A stretch of 64,000 nucleotides of DNA from Mesorhizobium sp. YC-39 (lineage in GTDB: Bacteria > Pseudomonadota > Alphaproteobacteria > Rhizobiales > Rhizobiaceae). A program made the translations under genes and the position numbers. Below, in pieces: positions 7,594 to 16,002 of the stretch; positions within the stretch are counted from its first letter, which is position 1, and each line of letters opens with the position of its first letter. The stretch covers positions 682,001-746,000 of the forward strand of contig NZ_JAOWPS010000002.1 in NCBI RefSeq assembly GCF_025753795.1, written 5' to 3'. The notes under the pieces were generated by a model that saw only the letters and a list, made by a program, of their open reading frames with translations, did no database searches and had not been told where the DNA came from.

Positions 7594-8562
7594 ATGAATT
7601 ACAATTCGTCCAAAACAACGCTGCCGGCTTCGAGCGATCCGCTGAGCGACATGCTGCGGGGACTACGGCTCGATGGCGTCGACTATGGCCGTTGTGTCCT
7701 GGGTGAACCCTGGGCGGTGTCCTTTCCGGCACAGAAGGCGGCACGGTTTCACTTTATTGGCCAGCAGGGCTGCTGGCTGTTCTCTCCGGCCAAGGAATGG
7801 GTGGAGCTGTCGGTGGGCGACGCGCTGCTGATCCCGCGCGGCGACGAGCATGTACTGGCCAGCGCGCCGGGCGTGACTCCGGTGCCGATCGGCCGCTACA
7901 CGATCGAGCCGGTCTGCGAGAACATCTACGACGTTTCGAACGAGTGCGGGGGACCCAAGACCCTGCTATTCTGCGGCAGTATGCATTTCAACCTCGACGG
8001 CTCGCACCCGTTGCTCGACATGATGCCGGACTTGATGCAGGCGCATAAGCTGATGGCGAACGCGCCGGGCATCCAGCATCTGCTTGATGCGATGGCGGGT
8101 GAGGTGACGATGGATCGGGTCGGATCGGGTGGCATTCTGGCGCGCCTCGCCGACGTGCTGGCGGCAACAATCATTCGCTCCTGGGTGGAGAATGGCTGCG
8201 GCGACGCCACTGGATGGATCGCGGCGGTCAGGAATCCCGATGTCGGCAAGGTGCTGGCCGCCATTCATCTGCAGCCGGAGCGCGACTGGACGGTCGAAGC
8301 CCTGGCGCGGATGATGGGGGCTTCGCGCTCCGCCTTTGCCCAGCGCTTCGCGACGGTGGTCGGCGAGACGCCGGCCAAATATGTGCTCCGCGTGCGCATG
8401 CATCAGGCCCGCCAATGGCTGGCCCGCGACGGGATGAGGGTTTCCGTGGCCGCGGCAAAACTGGGTTACGATTCGGAAGCATCCTTCAGCCGCGCGTTTA
8501 AGCGAGTCATGGGCGTGGCGCCAAGCCATCTGCGCAACGGCGGCGACGACGCGGAACCCTGA
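7594..8562 (+). CDS. AraC-family transcriptional regulator with N-terminal cupin domain
   Basis: This 322-residue protein has an N-terminal cupin-type sensor (residues about 20-130, with WVELSVGDALLIPRGDEHVL) and a C-terminal double helix-turn-helix. The first HTH is in TVEALARMMGASRSAFAQRF and the second in VAAAKLGYDSEASFSRAFKR. An in-frame GTG at 7558 is possible, but it overlaps the putative operator; the ATG at 7594 is preferred although it lacks a clear ribosome site. The gene is divergent from the MFS exporter, which it probably controls. Confidence 0.85.
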   Translation: MNYNSSKTTLPASSDPLSDMLRGLRLDGVDYGRCVLGEPWAVSFPAQKAARFHFIGQQGCWLFSPAKEWVELSVGDALLIPRGDEHVLASAPGVTPVPIGRYTIEPVCENIYDVSNECGGPKTLLFCGSMHFNLDGSHPLLDMMPDLMQAHKLMANAPGIQHLLDAMAGEVTMDRVGSGGILARLADVLAATIIRSWVENGCGDATGWIAAVRNPDVGKVLAAIHLQPERDWTVEALARMMGASRSAFAQRFATVVGETPAKYVLRVRMHQARQWLARDGMRVSVAAAKLGYDSEASFSRAFKRVMGVAPSHLRNGGDDAEP

Positions 8563-8680
8563 CGCTGAAAAGGCCTGACTTCCGCCGATTGGCCGCCTGG
8601 AGGAATTGCCAAATCTTTTGGACGGAGCGTCATGGCCCGCCGGCACCGCCTGAATAGTCTGGCCAGTGGAGGAGACCGCC

Positions 8681-9112
8681 ATGGCTAACTATTTTGCATC
8701 GTTTGCGCTCGCCGCCTTGTCCGCAATTCCCGGGCAGGCATTTGCCCTCGAGGACAGTTACCTGCCTGCCGACAAGATCCCCTATGTCGCCGAAGTGCCC
8801 GACCAGCCGCACCGGCTGGGTGCGCTGTGGGGCGATCGAGCCAATGGCCCAGCGGGCACGTTGCTGAAGGTTCCCGGCAACTGGCGTGCACCGGTTCACG
8901 CGCACACCGCCGACTATCGCGCCGTGGTTATCCAGGGATTGTGGGCGCATTGGCAGATGGACGGTGGCGAAGCGACCAAGGTCGAACTCCCTCCGGGCTC
9001 CTACTGGACCCAGAAGGCCAACGAGATGCACGACGACGCCTGCCTGTCGGATACCGAATGCGTGATCCTGCTGATCAACGACACACCTTACGAAACCTAC
9101 TTCCCGAAATAG
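8681..9112 (+). CDS. Secreted cupin protein, DUF4437-like
   Basis: This 143-residue protein has a Sec signal peptide (MANYFASFALAALSAIPGQA, with FALED at the probable cleavage site) and a single cupin barrel. APVHAHTADYRAVV and PPGSYWTQKANEMHDD hold the metal-type His residues. The ATG at 8681 follows GGAGGA by 7 bases, which decides against the in-frame GTG at 8666. It lies 118 bases after the AraC gene and is probably transcribed on its own. The function of periplasmic DUF4437-like cupins is unknown. Confidence 0.75.
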   Translation: MANYFASFALAALSAIPGQAFALEDSYLPADKIPYVAEVPDQPHRLGALWGDRANGPAGTLLKVPGNWRAPVHAHTADYRAVVIQGLWAHWQMDGGEATKVELPPGSYWTQKANEMHDDACLSDTECVILLINDTPYETYFPK

Positions 9113-9140
9113 TCAGGCGGCCGTCTAGAACTGCAGTGCG

Positions 9141-9162
9141 CTGCCGCTGCCGGTAGCGGCAG
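9141..9162. other. Stem-loop between convergent genes
   Basis: CTGCCGCT (9141-9148) pairs with AGCGGCAG (9155-9162) around a 6-base loop, between the convergent ends of the cupin gene (9112) and the ABC ATPase gene (9197). There is no T-run, so it is a weak transcription barrier or an RNA-stabilising hairpin rather than a standard terminator. Confidence 0.4.
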
Positions 9163-9196
9163 TCGGCAACTATGCCTTGCAAAGCAGCCCTCGAAC

Positions 9197-10282
9197 TTAG
9201 CCGGCGTGTCGTAAGCTCACCCCGCTGCCCTTGTCGAACAGCACCACCTTGTCCGGGTTCCAGGCAAAGCGCACCGGCTGCTCGATCTCGACATCGGTTC
9301 TTGCCGGCACCGTGGCGCGCAGCATCGCGTCGCCGACCCGCAGCGTCAGTATCTTCTCGACGCCATGGTTTTCGACATCGTGCACGCGGGCCTCCACCGG
9401 CGCCCCGCTCTCGAGATAGACGTCCTCGGGGCGAATACCGAAGACGAGCGGGCGACCGTCGGTCGCGCCAATCGTCCTGGCTCCCACTGGAAGCGGTAGT
9501 TCGAAATTCAGAGGCGCCATCACCGCGCGGTTGTCGACGAGCTTGCCGTCGATCAGGTTCATCGGCGGCGAGCCGACGAAGCTCGCCACATAGGTGTCGC
9601 GCGGATTGTTGTAGATCTCATACGGCGTGCCGGTCTGAACGATGCGGCCATGGTTGAGCACGCCAACCTTGTCGCCCATCGACATCGCCTCGATCTGGTC
9701 GTGCGTCACGAACAGGAAGGTCTGACCAAGATTCATTTGGATGTTCTTCAGCTCGGTGCGCAGCGCTTCGCGCAGCTTGGCATCGAGCGCCGAAAGGGGC
9801 TCATCCATCAGGAATACGCGGGGCTTCCTGACGATGGCGCGACCAATCGAGACGCGCTGCATCTCGCCACCGGAGAGACGATCCGTCTTGCGGTCGAGCA
9901 GGTGCTCGATGCGCAAGGTCCTGGCAACGCGGTCGACACGCGTCTTGATCTCGTCGGGCTCGATGCGGCGGATTTTTGGCTTCAGCGGGAATTCGAGGTT
10001 TTCGCGCACCGTGTAGCGCGGATAAAGCGAGTACTGCTGCAGCACCAGTGCCACGTCACGCTCAGCCGCACCCCAGTTGGCGACATCGACGCCGTCGATG
10101 AAGACCTGACCTTCGGTCGGCTTCTCCAGGCCGGCGACCATGCGCAGCGTCGTCGTCTTGCCGGCGCCGGTCTCGCCGAGCAGCACGAAGAACTCGCCGT
10201 CGGCAATGTCGAGATTGAGCCCGGCCAATGCGATGTGATTACCGAATGTCTTCGAGATGTTCTTGAGCTGGATATGGGCCAT
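9197..10282 (-). CDS. Sugar ABC transporter ATP-binding protein 2 (UgpC/MalK-like)
   Basis: This 361-residue ATPase has Walker A GETGAGKTT, signature LSGGEMQRVSIGRA, Walker B VFLMDEPLSALD and switch His VTHDQIEAMS, followed by a C-terminal TOBE-type domain (from about residue 240). Its ATG overlaps the stop of the other ATPase gene by one base, so it is the last gene of a six-gene importer operon on this strand. Having two different ATPase genes implies a heterodimeric motor. The signature variant GGEMQR, instead of GGQRQR, is close to that of its partner (GGDMQR). Confidence 0.92.
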   Translation of the reverse strand: MAHIQLKNISKTFGNHIALAGLNLDIADGEFFVLLGETGAGKTTTLRMVAGLEKPTEGQVFIDGVDVANWGAAERDVALVLQQYSLYPRYTVRENLEFPLKPKIRRIEPDEIKTRVDRVARTLRIEHLLDRKTDRLSGGEMQRVSIGRAIVRKPRVFLMDEPLSALDAKLREALRTELKNIQMNLGQTFLFVTHDQIEAMSMGDKVGVLNHGRIVQTGTPYEIYNNPRDTYVASFVGSPPMNLIDGKLVDNRAVMAPLNFELPLPVGARTIGATDGRPLVFGIRPEDVYLESGAPVEARVHDVENHGVEKILTLRVGDAMLRATVPARTDVEIEQPVRFAWNPDKVVLFDKGSGVSLRHAG

Positions 10283-11391
10283 CAGAGTCTCACCCCCAGC
10301 GAATTGCCGCTTGTCGTGTCGAAGAAATGCGCCTGGGCCGGGTCGAGCTTGGCGAAGACCTGAACCCCCGGCTTGCCGACGAAACCGGAACGGGTGCGGG
10401 CGCGCAACATCTGTGCCCCGACCTTGAGGTCGACGATGTCGTAGGAGCCAAGCGGTTCGATGATGTGCGCCTCGACCGGCAGATAACCGTCCGCCGCCTC
10501 GCGCGAGACCATCACTGCTTCAGGGCGGATGCCGAGCGCAAGGCGGTCCTGCCCGACGTTCGCGGCGTCGAGCTGGCCGACCAGTTCGGCCGGGAAAAGG
10601 AAACCTTCCGCGGCCCCGTCGACGGTGACCCTGGCGCCGGAGCCGTTCATCGTCACCGCCGCGTTGGCGACGTTCATCACAGGCGAGCCAACGAATTGCG
10701 CGACGAACAGATTGGCCGGGTGCGTATACACTTCCGATGGGCTGCCTACCTGTTGCAGAACGCCCTCATGCATAATAACGATGCGGTCAGCAAGGCTCAT
10801 CGCCTCGATCTGGTCGTGGGTGACGTAGATGGTGGTCGAGCCCTGCTTGATGTGCAGCCGCTTGATCTCCGCGCGCATCTCCTCGCGCAGCTTGGCGTCG
10901 AGCGCGCCGATCGGCTCGTCCATCAGCATCGCTTTGGGACGCCGCACCAGCGCCCGGCCGATGGCCACGCGCTGCATATCGCCACCCGACAGCGCCGACG
11001 GCTTCTTGCCGAGCAGTTCGGTGATCTGCAGCACTTTTGCGACCGAGCGCACCTCGCCGTCGATCTCCGCCTTGCTCTTGCGCATGGCGCGCAACGGAAA
11101 AGCGATGTTCTCGTAGACGCTCATATGCGGATAGAGCGAGAACGATTGGAACACCATGGCGATGTCGCGGTCGGCAGCCTTGAGATGCTGGACCGGCTTG
11201 CCGTCGATAAGGACATCGCCGCCGTCGATCGTCTCAAGCCCGGCGATGGCGCGAAGCGTCGTCGTCTTGCCGCAGCCCGACTGGCCGAGCAGCACGATGA
11301 ACTCGTTGTCGTCGATCTTGAGATTGAGGTCCTTGATGACCTGAACGGCGCCAAAATATTTCTGGACGCCACGAAGCTCGATCTGGGTCAT
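10282..11391 (-). CDS. Sugar ABC transporter ATP-binding protein 1 (UgpC/MalK-like)
   Basis: This 369-residue ATPase has Walker A GQSGCGKTT, signature LSGGDMQRVAIGRA, Walker B MLMDEPIGALD and switch VTHDQIEAMS, with a C-terminal TOBE-type regulatory region. The start at 11391 overlaps the end of the small membrane-protein gene by 4 bases (ATGA type). It probably pairs with the next ATPase on the inner face of the permease dimer. The longer in-frame reading back to 11550 runs through the small gene and is not supported. Confidence 0.92.
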   Translation of the reverse strand: MTQIELRGVQKYFGAVQVIKDLNLKIDDNEFIVLLGQSGCGKTTTLRAIAGLETIDGGDVLIDGKPVQHLKAADRDIAMVFQSFSLYPHMSVYENIAFPLRAMRKSKAEIDGEVRSVAKVLQITELLGKKPSALSGGDMQRVAIGRALVRRPKAMLMDEPIGALDAKLREEMRAEIKRLHIKQGSTTIYVTHDQIEAMSLADRIVIMHEGVLQQVGSPSEVYTHPANLFVAQFVGSPVMNVANAAVTMNGSGARVTVDGAAEGFLFPAELVGQLDAANVGQDRLALGIRPEAVMVSREAADGYLPVEAHIIEPLGSYDIVDLKVGAQMLRARTRSGFVGKPGVQVFAKLDPAQAHFFDTTSGNSLGVRL

Positions 11392-11597
11392 GCGTGACCT
11401 TCTTTTTCCGGCGCGCCGGTCGCCTGCGGTTTCTGCCTTGGACCGACCCAGCCGGTGATCATGAACGTCAGCAGCCCAACGATGATGATCGTCAGCCCGT
11501 AGCGGTGCAGGAAGAGATTCCACGGCTGGCAGAGCGCGATGATGCCGCACACCATCACGATCTCGGCCGTGCGCTGAATTGTGGCATGGCGGATCAT
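11388..11597 (-). CDS. Small two-helix membrane protein of the sugar ABC operon
   Basis: This 69-residue protein has two hydrophobic segments (IVMVCGIIALCQPWNLFL and YGLTIIIVGLLTFMITGWV) and a charged C-terminal tail. Its ATG at 11597 overlaps the stop of permease 2 by 4 bases, and its stop overlaps the following ATPase start by 4 bases. Such tight coupling argues that it is a real gene. Its place among two permeases and two ATPases recalls the small membrane protein of the rhizobial glycerol importer operon (glpSTPQUV, DUF2160). The match is to gene context; sequence relation was not tested. It may stabilise or regulate the transporter. Confidence 0.75.
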   Translation of the reverse strand: MIRHATIQRTAEIVMVCGIIALCQPWNLFLHRYGLTIIIVGLLTFMITGWVGPRQKPQATGAPEKEGHA

Positions 11598-12553
11598 TTG
11601 CGGATCGCTCCGAAGGACATGCCGCGCAAGAGGTGGTTGCGGAGCAGGAAGGTGAAGATGGCGACCGGCAGCAGGAACAGGAAGGTTCCGGCGGCGATCA
11701 CCGTCCAGTCCGACAGGCCGGAGCCGACCTGGCTGGGGATGAAGGGCGGTGCCGTCTGGGCGCGTCGGTTGGTCATGATCAGCGCGAAGGCATATTCGTT
11801 CCACGCCGTGATGAAGCAGAACACGGCGGTGGCGGCGATGCCAGTGGCCGCCTCAGGCAGCACGATCTTGAAGAAGGCCTCCATCCGCGTATAGCCGTCG
11901 ACGAGGGCCGCCTCCTCGTACTCCTTCGGAATTTCGTCCATGAACCCCTTCATCAGCCATACAGAGAAGCTGAGGTTGAAGGCGGTGTAGAGGATGATCA
12001 GGCCCCAATGCGTGTCGTTGAGGCCGACGACCCGGTACATCAGGAACATCGGGATCGCCACCACCACCGGCGGCAGCATGCGCGTCGACAGGATGAAGAA
12101 GAGCAGGTCCTGTTCTCCCTTTATCTTGAAGCGCGAGAACCCGTAAGCCGTGAAGGTGCCCATGCCGACGGCAAGGACCGTCGAGGTGATCGCCACGATC
12201 AGCGAATTCATGAAGCGGTTGGGATAGCCGGACCACTGCACCTCGCCCCTGCCCGAGCGCACCACCTTCTCGCCGCCGTCAAACACCAGCCGCTCCCACC
12301 ACGGGGCGGCGGCGTATTGTTCCGGCGTCGGCGCGGTGCGCAACTGCGACCGCTTGGTGAAGAGCTTTACGAAGGGCGATATCTCGGGCTGGAACAGCAC
12401 CGTCGGTGGAATGGTGGTGGCAAGGTTGCGCGGCTTGAACGCCGTCGAGGCAATCCAGTAGATCGGCGCCAGGAAGATCATTGTGACGATCAGCACGCCG
12501 ACGATGGCGAGCTTGTTGAGCGAACGCTCGGTGGAGGTAGTGACAGCGGCCAT
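11594..12553 (-). CDS. Sugar ABC transporter permease 2 (MalG-like)
   Basis: This 319-residue inner-membrane protein has six main hydrophobic segments. The EAA loop that docks the ATPase is EYEEAALVDGYTRMEAFFKI near residue 218. A long periplasmic loop (residues about 50-105) follows the first helix. It begins 1 base after the permease 1 stop and overlaps the small membrane-protein gene by 4 bases. It would form the translocation channel with permease 1. Confidence 0.9.
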   Translation of the reverse strand: MAAVTTSTERSLNKLAIVGVLIVTMIFLAPIYWIASTAFKPRNLATTIPPTVLFQPEISPFVKLFTKRSQLRTAPTPEQYAAAPWWERLVFDGGEKVVRSGRGEVQWSGYPNRFMNSLIVAITSTVLAVGMGTFTAYGFSRFKIKGEQDLLFFILSTRMLPPVVVAIPMFLMYRVVGLNDTHWGLIILYTAFNLSFSVWLMKGFMDEIPKEYEEAALVDGYTRMEAFFKIVLPEAATGIAATAVFCFITAWNEYAFALIMTNRRAQTAPPFIPSQVGSGLSDWTVIAAGTFLFLLPVAIFTFLLRNHLLRGMSFGAIRK

Positions 12554-12554
12554 T

Positions 12555-13460
12555 CTAGCGCTCCTTCACCTTGTTCAGGTATTTGACGTAGATGTTGGTG
12601 ATCGCCAGGATCATGATCAGCACGATGTAGGCGAGCGCGCAGGAGCGCCCAGTCTGCCATTCCTGGAACGCCATCTTGTAGAGCCGGATCGAGATCACCT
12701 CGGTGGTTGGCTGGCTGGTCAGGATGTAGGCGAGATCGAAAGTCTTGAACGCCTCCATGGTGCGAAAGATGATCGCGATCATCAGGATCGGCGCGACCAG
12801 GGGCAGCGTAATGCGAAAGAAGGTATAGAACGAGCCGGCGCGGTCGATCGCGGCCGCCTCGTAGAGGTGCTTCGGCACTGCCGACAGGCCGGCAAGCGAT
12901 AGCAGCATCACGAAGGGCGACCACATCCAGATGTCGGTGATGGCAACCGCGTAGAGCGCCATGTCGGGATTGGACAGCCACTCGAAGGAGCCAAGGCCAA
13001 GCGTGTAGTTGATGATGCCGAAGGACGGATCGTAGAGCAGTTTCCAGAACAGGCCGACGACGGCCATCGACAGCATCATTGGCAACAGCAGCAGTGTCGT
13101 CAGCAGGCCCTTCAACGGGATATCGCGGTTGAGCAGCAACGCCACGCCGAAGCCGACAACGACCTGGCCGACCACGGAGACGATGACATATTTGGCGGTG
13201 ATGGCGAAATTCGACCAGATGAACGGGTCGTTGAGCAGCTCGCGGTAATTCTGCAGTCCGACGAAATTGGCCGGCGCGGCGCTCGACGCGCGAAAGTCGG
13301 TGAACGAATAGCCGAGCGAATAGATCAGTGGAAAGATGTTGAAGACGATCAGGAAAACGATCGTCGGAATGATGAAGAGATTGCGGATCGTGAGGTCGCT
13401 CATGCCGCGGGCGGCGGAGCGCGAGTTGGGATCCAGCGTGGTCATGACTGCAGTGGCCAA
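12555..13460 (-). CDS. Sugar ABC transporter permease 1 (MalF-like)
   Basis: This 301-residue permease has about six membrane segments and an EAA loop LYEAAAIDRAGSFYTFFRIT near residue 204. I take a TTG start at 13460 because AAGGAAGGAA lies 7 bases upstream. The in-frame ATG at 13445 would be 5 residues shorter and has no such site. It is second in the operon, 73 bases after the binding-protein gene. Confidence 0.88.
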   Translation of the reverse strand: MATAVMTTLDPNSRSAARGMSDLTIRNLFIIPTIVFLIVFNIFPLIYSLGYSFTDFRASSAAPANFVGLQNYRELLNDPFIWSNFAITAKYVIVSVVGQVVVGFGVALLLNRDIPLKGLLTTLLLLPMMLSMAVVGLFWKLLYDPSFGIINYTLGLGSFEWLSNPDMALYAVAITDIWMWSPFVMLLSLAGLSAVPKHLYEAAAIDRAGSFYTFFRITLPLVAPILMIAIIFRTMEAFKTFDLAYILTSQPTTEVISIRLYKMAFQEWQTGRSCALAYIVLIMILAITNIYVKYLNKVKER

Positions 13461-13533
13461 GGCCCGTTCCTTCCTTGTCCGGAAAAGAAAACGGAAGGGG
13501 CAGGCTACCGCCCCCTCCGCGCGTTAGTGCCGT

Positions 13534-14850
13534 TCACTTCACGCGGTTGTATTTCTTGAATGTCGCGTTCCAGTCCGCGGCGAGCGAATCGAGCACTTCC
13601 TTGGCCGTGCCCTGATTGCCGGTGATGTACGGATAGACGCGTTGGTTCATCTGGATCAGCAGCTCGGCATATTCCGGCGTCGCCCAGAAGTCCTTCACCT
13701 TGAACATGGTTTCGTAGAAGGCCTTGTTGTAAGGCGTGGCGTTCTGGAATTCAGGCGACTCGAGCACCTTGGCGCTTGCCGTGTAACCTCCGAGTTCCGC
13801 CCATTTCTTTTGCGTCTCGTCCTTGATGAACCATTCCAGGAACTTCATCGCCTCTTCCTGATTCTGCGAATAGGAGATGACGGAGATACCCTGGCCGCCG
13901 AGCGCAGCGAACTGGTCGCCGTTCGGCCCTGGAGGGTTGGCGAAGAAGCCGGTGACCTTGGCATTCGGATTCGAGGCTTCGTTGATGAGCGCCGGGAAGA
14001 AGGCGAAGTAGTTCATGCTCATCGCCGCCAGGTTTTCGGTGATCGCCTGGTTGTCCTCGATGAAGAAGCTCTTGGCCCAACCAGGAGGGGTGAAGGAATA
14101 GAGCTCCTTGTAGGCCTCGAGCGCCTTGAGGTTCTGCTCAGAGTTGATGATGCCGTCGACCTTGTAAGTGGCATAGTCGCCGAGTTCGCCGCCGAAGGAG
14201 AAGATGGCGTTCTCGACGCCCATCACCAGAGCGTCATACGAGTTATCGGTATAGATGGCGACGCCGTAGCGCTTCTCGTCGGGACGGTGGAAGAATTCGG
14301 CGATGTCACGCAGCTGCTTCCAGTCCTTCGGCACGCCGAGATCGTAGCCGTACTTAGCTTTGAAGGCTTCCATCTCCTTCGGGTCTTCGAACCAGTCTTT
14401 GCGGTAGGACCAGCCGACCGCGTCGCCCTCGGCCGGGATCGACCAGTATTTGCCGGAGTTGGACGGATATTCGGCGTAGTATTTCACCGTCGCCGGCGCC
14501 ATCACTTCCTTCAGATTGTGCTTGTTGAAGAAGTCGGTGAGGTCGACATAGTGGCCCGCCTCGGATGCGGCGCCGATCCACTGGGAATCGCCGACGACCA
14601 TGTCGTAGGCGCTGCCCTTGGCGTTGAACTCGGTAAATGCTTTGGTCTGGAAGTCGGGCCAAGGCGTGGTTTCGACCGTGACCTTCACGCCGCTCTCGGC
14701 CTCGTAAAGGTTGACGAGTTCCTGCAAATAGTTCGCCGGATCCCATTCAGCCCAGAATATGGTGAGTTCCTTATCCTGCGCGTAGACGGACGTTCCGCAG
14801 GCGAGCACTAAGCCGATACCAGCAAGCATGCTGGTCATTGTCTTGCGCAT
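13534..14850 (-). CDS. Sugar ABC transporter substrate-binding protein (family 1)
   Basis: This 438-residue periplasmic protein has a Sec signal peptide (MRKTMTSMLAGIGLVLACGT, cleavage near VYAQ). The mature part opens with the typical beta strand ELTIFWAEWDPANYL and has the extracellular solute-binding family 1 layout. The ATG at 14850 follows GGGAGG by 8 bases; an earlier in-frame codon at 14874 is not needed. It is first in the six-gene operon, whose upstream region carries a FadR-type operator. The substrate is a sugar or sugar-like compound, not identifiable here. Confidence 0.92.
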   Translation of the reverse strand: MRKTMTSMLAGIGLVLACGTSVYAQDKELTIFWAEWDPANYLQELVNLYEAESGVKVTVETTPWPDFQTKAFTEFNAKGSAYDMVVGDSQWIGAASEAGHYVDLTDFFNKHNLKEVMAPATVKYYAEYPSNSGKYWSIPAEGDAVGWSYRKDWFEDPKEMEAFKAKYGYDLGVPKDWKQLRDIAEFFHRPDEKRYGVAIYTDNSYDALVMGVENAIFSFGGELGDYATYKVDGIINSEQNLKALEAYKELYSFTPPGWAKSFFIEDNQAITENLAAMSMNYFAFFPALINEASNPNAKVTGFFANPPGPNGDQFAALGGQGISVISYSQNQEEAMKFLEWFIKDETQKKWAELGGYTASAKVLESPEFQNATPYNKAFYETMFKVKDFWATPEYAELLIQMNQRVYPYITGNQGTAKEVLDSLAADWNATFKKYNRVK

Positions 14851-15011
14851 AATGATTTCCTCCCTTGTGCGCATTCTACCCTGTCATGCGAGCCGGCTGC
14901 GAGGTCGGCCCTGGTAGTTCTTCCCGTGATGGCACCGTTCCGGTCTCGAGCCTCCTCGCCCAGCCGGAAATGGATCTTCGCCCTCACTTTCGATCCGCTT
15001 TATCAATCCTG

Positions 15012-15028
15012 ATCTGGTATTACCAATT
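15012..15028. promoter_or_regulatory. FadR/GntR-type operator ATCTGGTATTACCAATT
   Basis: The core TGGT-ATT-ACCA is the TGGTnnnACCA consensus of FadR-subfamily GntR regulators. It overlaps the likely -10/spacer region of the sugar ABC operon promoter on the minus strand (-35 TTGACG at 15038-15043). Related sites lie at 15187, 19794 and 19868. Confidence 0.55.
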
Positions 15029-15186
15029 TCGGATGCGCGTCAAGCTCTTTCTTGGACGATCCCGGGCAGCCACGCAAGCAGATTACTGCATTATCTGCCT
15101 GTTTTCTCTCGATTTTCCTACTCCTTGATACGCGAAGGCCTTATTTCGATCGTAGCATTGCAACTATTGTGCGTAGCCAGCATTCC

Positions 15187-15205
15187 AATCTGGTCGAACC
15201 AGATT
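15187..15205. promoter_or_regulatory. FadR/GntR-type operator AATCTGGTCGAACCAGATT
   Basis: This is a perfect inverted repeat with 8-base arms and a 3-base centre, 4 bases past the stop of the TetR gene. It has no T-run, so a terminator reading is unlikely. It matches TGGTnnnACCA exactly and shares the flanking ATC/GAT with the site at 19868. Confidence 0.55.
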
Positions 15206-15209
15206 GAGG

Positions 15210-15902
15210 CTACTCTGCAGCCGTCGCCGGCGTAATTCCGTCTCCTTCACTCATCGATTCCGCCACCGCCGCCCGCACCAGAGCGCCGGCCGCCCATTGC
15301 GCGACCGACATCATCTTGCGGCTGTCCAGCCCCCATATGTCCTTCAGCACGATCAGCACCTCGACGCCGAAGATCAGTGACAGGGCCTGCGCCAGACGCT
15401 TGAATTCGCGCGGCGGCAATCGTTGCTTGAGCGGCGCGATCGCATCCTTCAGCAAGTCGACGCGATGGCCGCGCGTGAAAGCCGGCTCACCGCCCAGCGT
15501 GCCTGCCTGCCGCCGGGCCCATTGGTCGAGCGACAGTTTCAGCGCCGCCTTGAACGTCGCCTCGAAGGCCTCGATGCGCGGCATGGCCGTATCAAACAAT
15601 TCGGCGACCCGGCGCTCGGAATCGGTCGAGCTGGAATGCCAGGTGAGGATCGGCCCGAGCCCCTCGTCGACCACCGCCTGCACCAATGCCGCCTGGCTTG
15701 GGAAATAGCGATAGGCGGTCGCGCGGGAAACTTCCGCCGCCTCCGCGACCTCGCTGACCGAGGGCGTTGCGCCTTCCTGCATCAGCCTCGTCGCCGTCTC
15801 GAGCATCAATCGCCTTGTACGTGCCCGGGCTCCGCGCTCGGCCCCTCGGCCGCCGCTCTGATCGGCATCGTCGTTCACCCCTTGTTGACGTGAGACTTTC
15901 AT
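15210..15902 (-). CDS. TetR-family transcriptional regulator
   Basis: This 230-residue protein has an HTH at residues about 47-67 (PSVSEVAEAAEVSRATAYRY) after a charged N-terminal tail rich in Gly and Arg. A helical C-terminal domain follows. The ATG at 15902 is chosen over a reading from 16013, because the latter overlaps the divergent Tm-1-like gene start at 16003. No strong ribosome site is visible. It is divergent from the Tm-1-like/PEP-hydrolase-like/cupin operon and is its most likely direct regulator. Confidence 0.83.
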   Translation of the reverse strand: MKVSRQQGVNDDADQSGGRGAERGARARTRRLMLETATRLMQEGATPSVSEVAEAAEVSRATAYRYFPSQAALVQAVVDEGLGPILTWHSSSTDSERRVAELFDTAMPRIEAFEATFKAALKLSLDQWARRQAGTLGGEPAFTRGHRVDLLKDAIAPLKQRLPPREFKRLAQALSLIFGVEVLIVLKDIWGLDSRKMMSVAQWAAGALVRAAVAESMSEGDGITPATAAE

Positions 15903-15914
15903 ATCAATACGATA
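15902..15914. promoter_or_regulatory. Pseudopalindrome TATCAATACGATA, possible TetR operator
   Basis: TATC and GATA arms flank a 5-base centre and overlap the TetR start codon, in the 100-base promoter region shared with the Tm-1-like operon. A wider pair, TGAGAC (15891-15896) and GTCTCA (15920-15925), encloses it. Together they could be a TetR autoregulatory site. Confidence 0.3.
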
Positions 15915-16002
15915 CGCGCGTCTCAAAAAATTGCAATGGCCTTCGCGGCTGGGCAAAGAGCGGCAGGCAGCGACGCCGAGCCGCCGGGGAGCGGGAAACG
16001 CG

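Larger units (their letters stand above)
14851..15209. promoter_or_regulatory. Regulatory region upstream of sugar ABC operon
   Basis: This 359-base gap lies between the binding-protein start and the end of the TetR gene. It is AT-richer than its surroundings, and I see no credible gene. It holds a candidate minus-strand -35 element TTGACG (15038-15043). That element is followed by an operator-like repeat at 15012-15028 lying where the -10 would be, and a second repeat lies at 15187-15205. The overlap of operator and promoter suggests repression. Confidence 0.55.

Noticed and set aside
14865..15128. An 87-codon plus-strand frame in the regulatory gap upstream of the sugar importer
   Set aside because: No ribosome site, no recognisable domain, and it overlaps the candidate promoter and operator of the importer operon.
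15187..15205. The inverted repeat after the TetR gene as a rho-independent terminator
   Set aside because: No T-run on either strand, and the sequence matches the FadR-type operators found elsewhere in the window.
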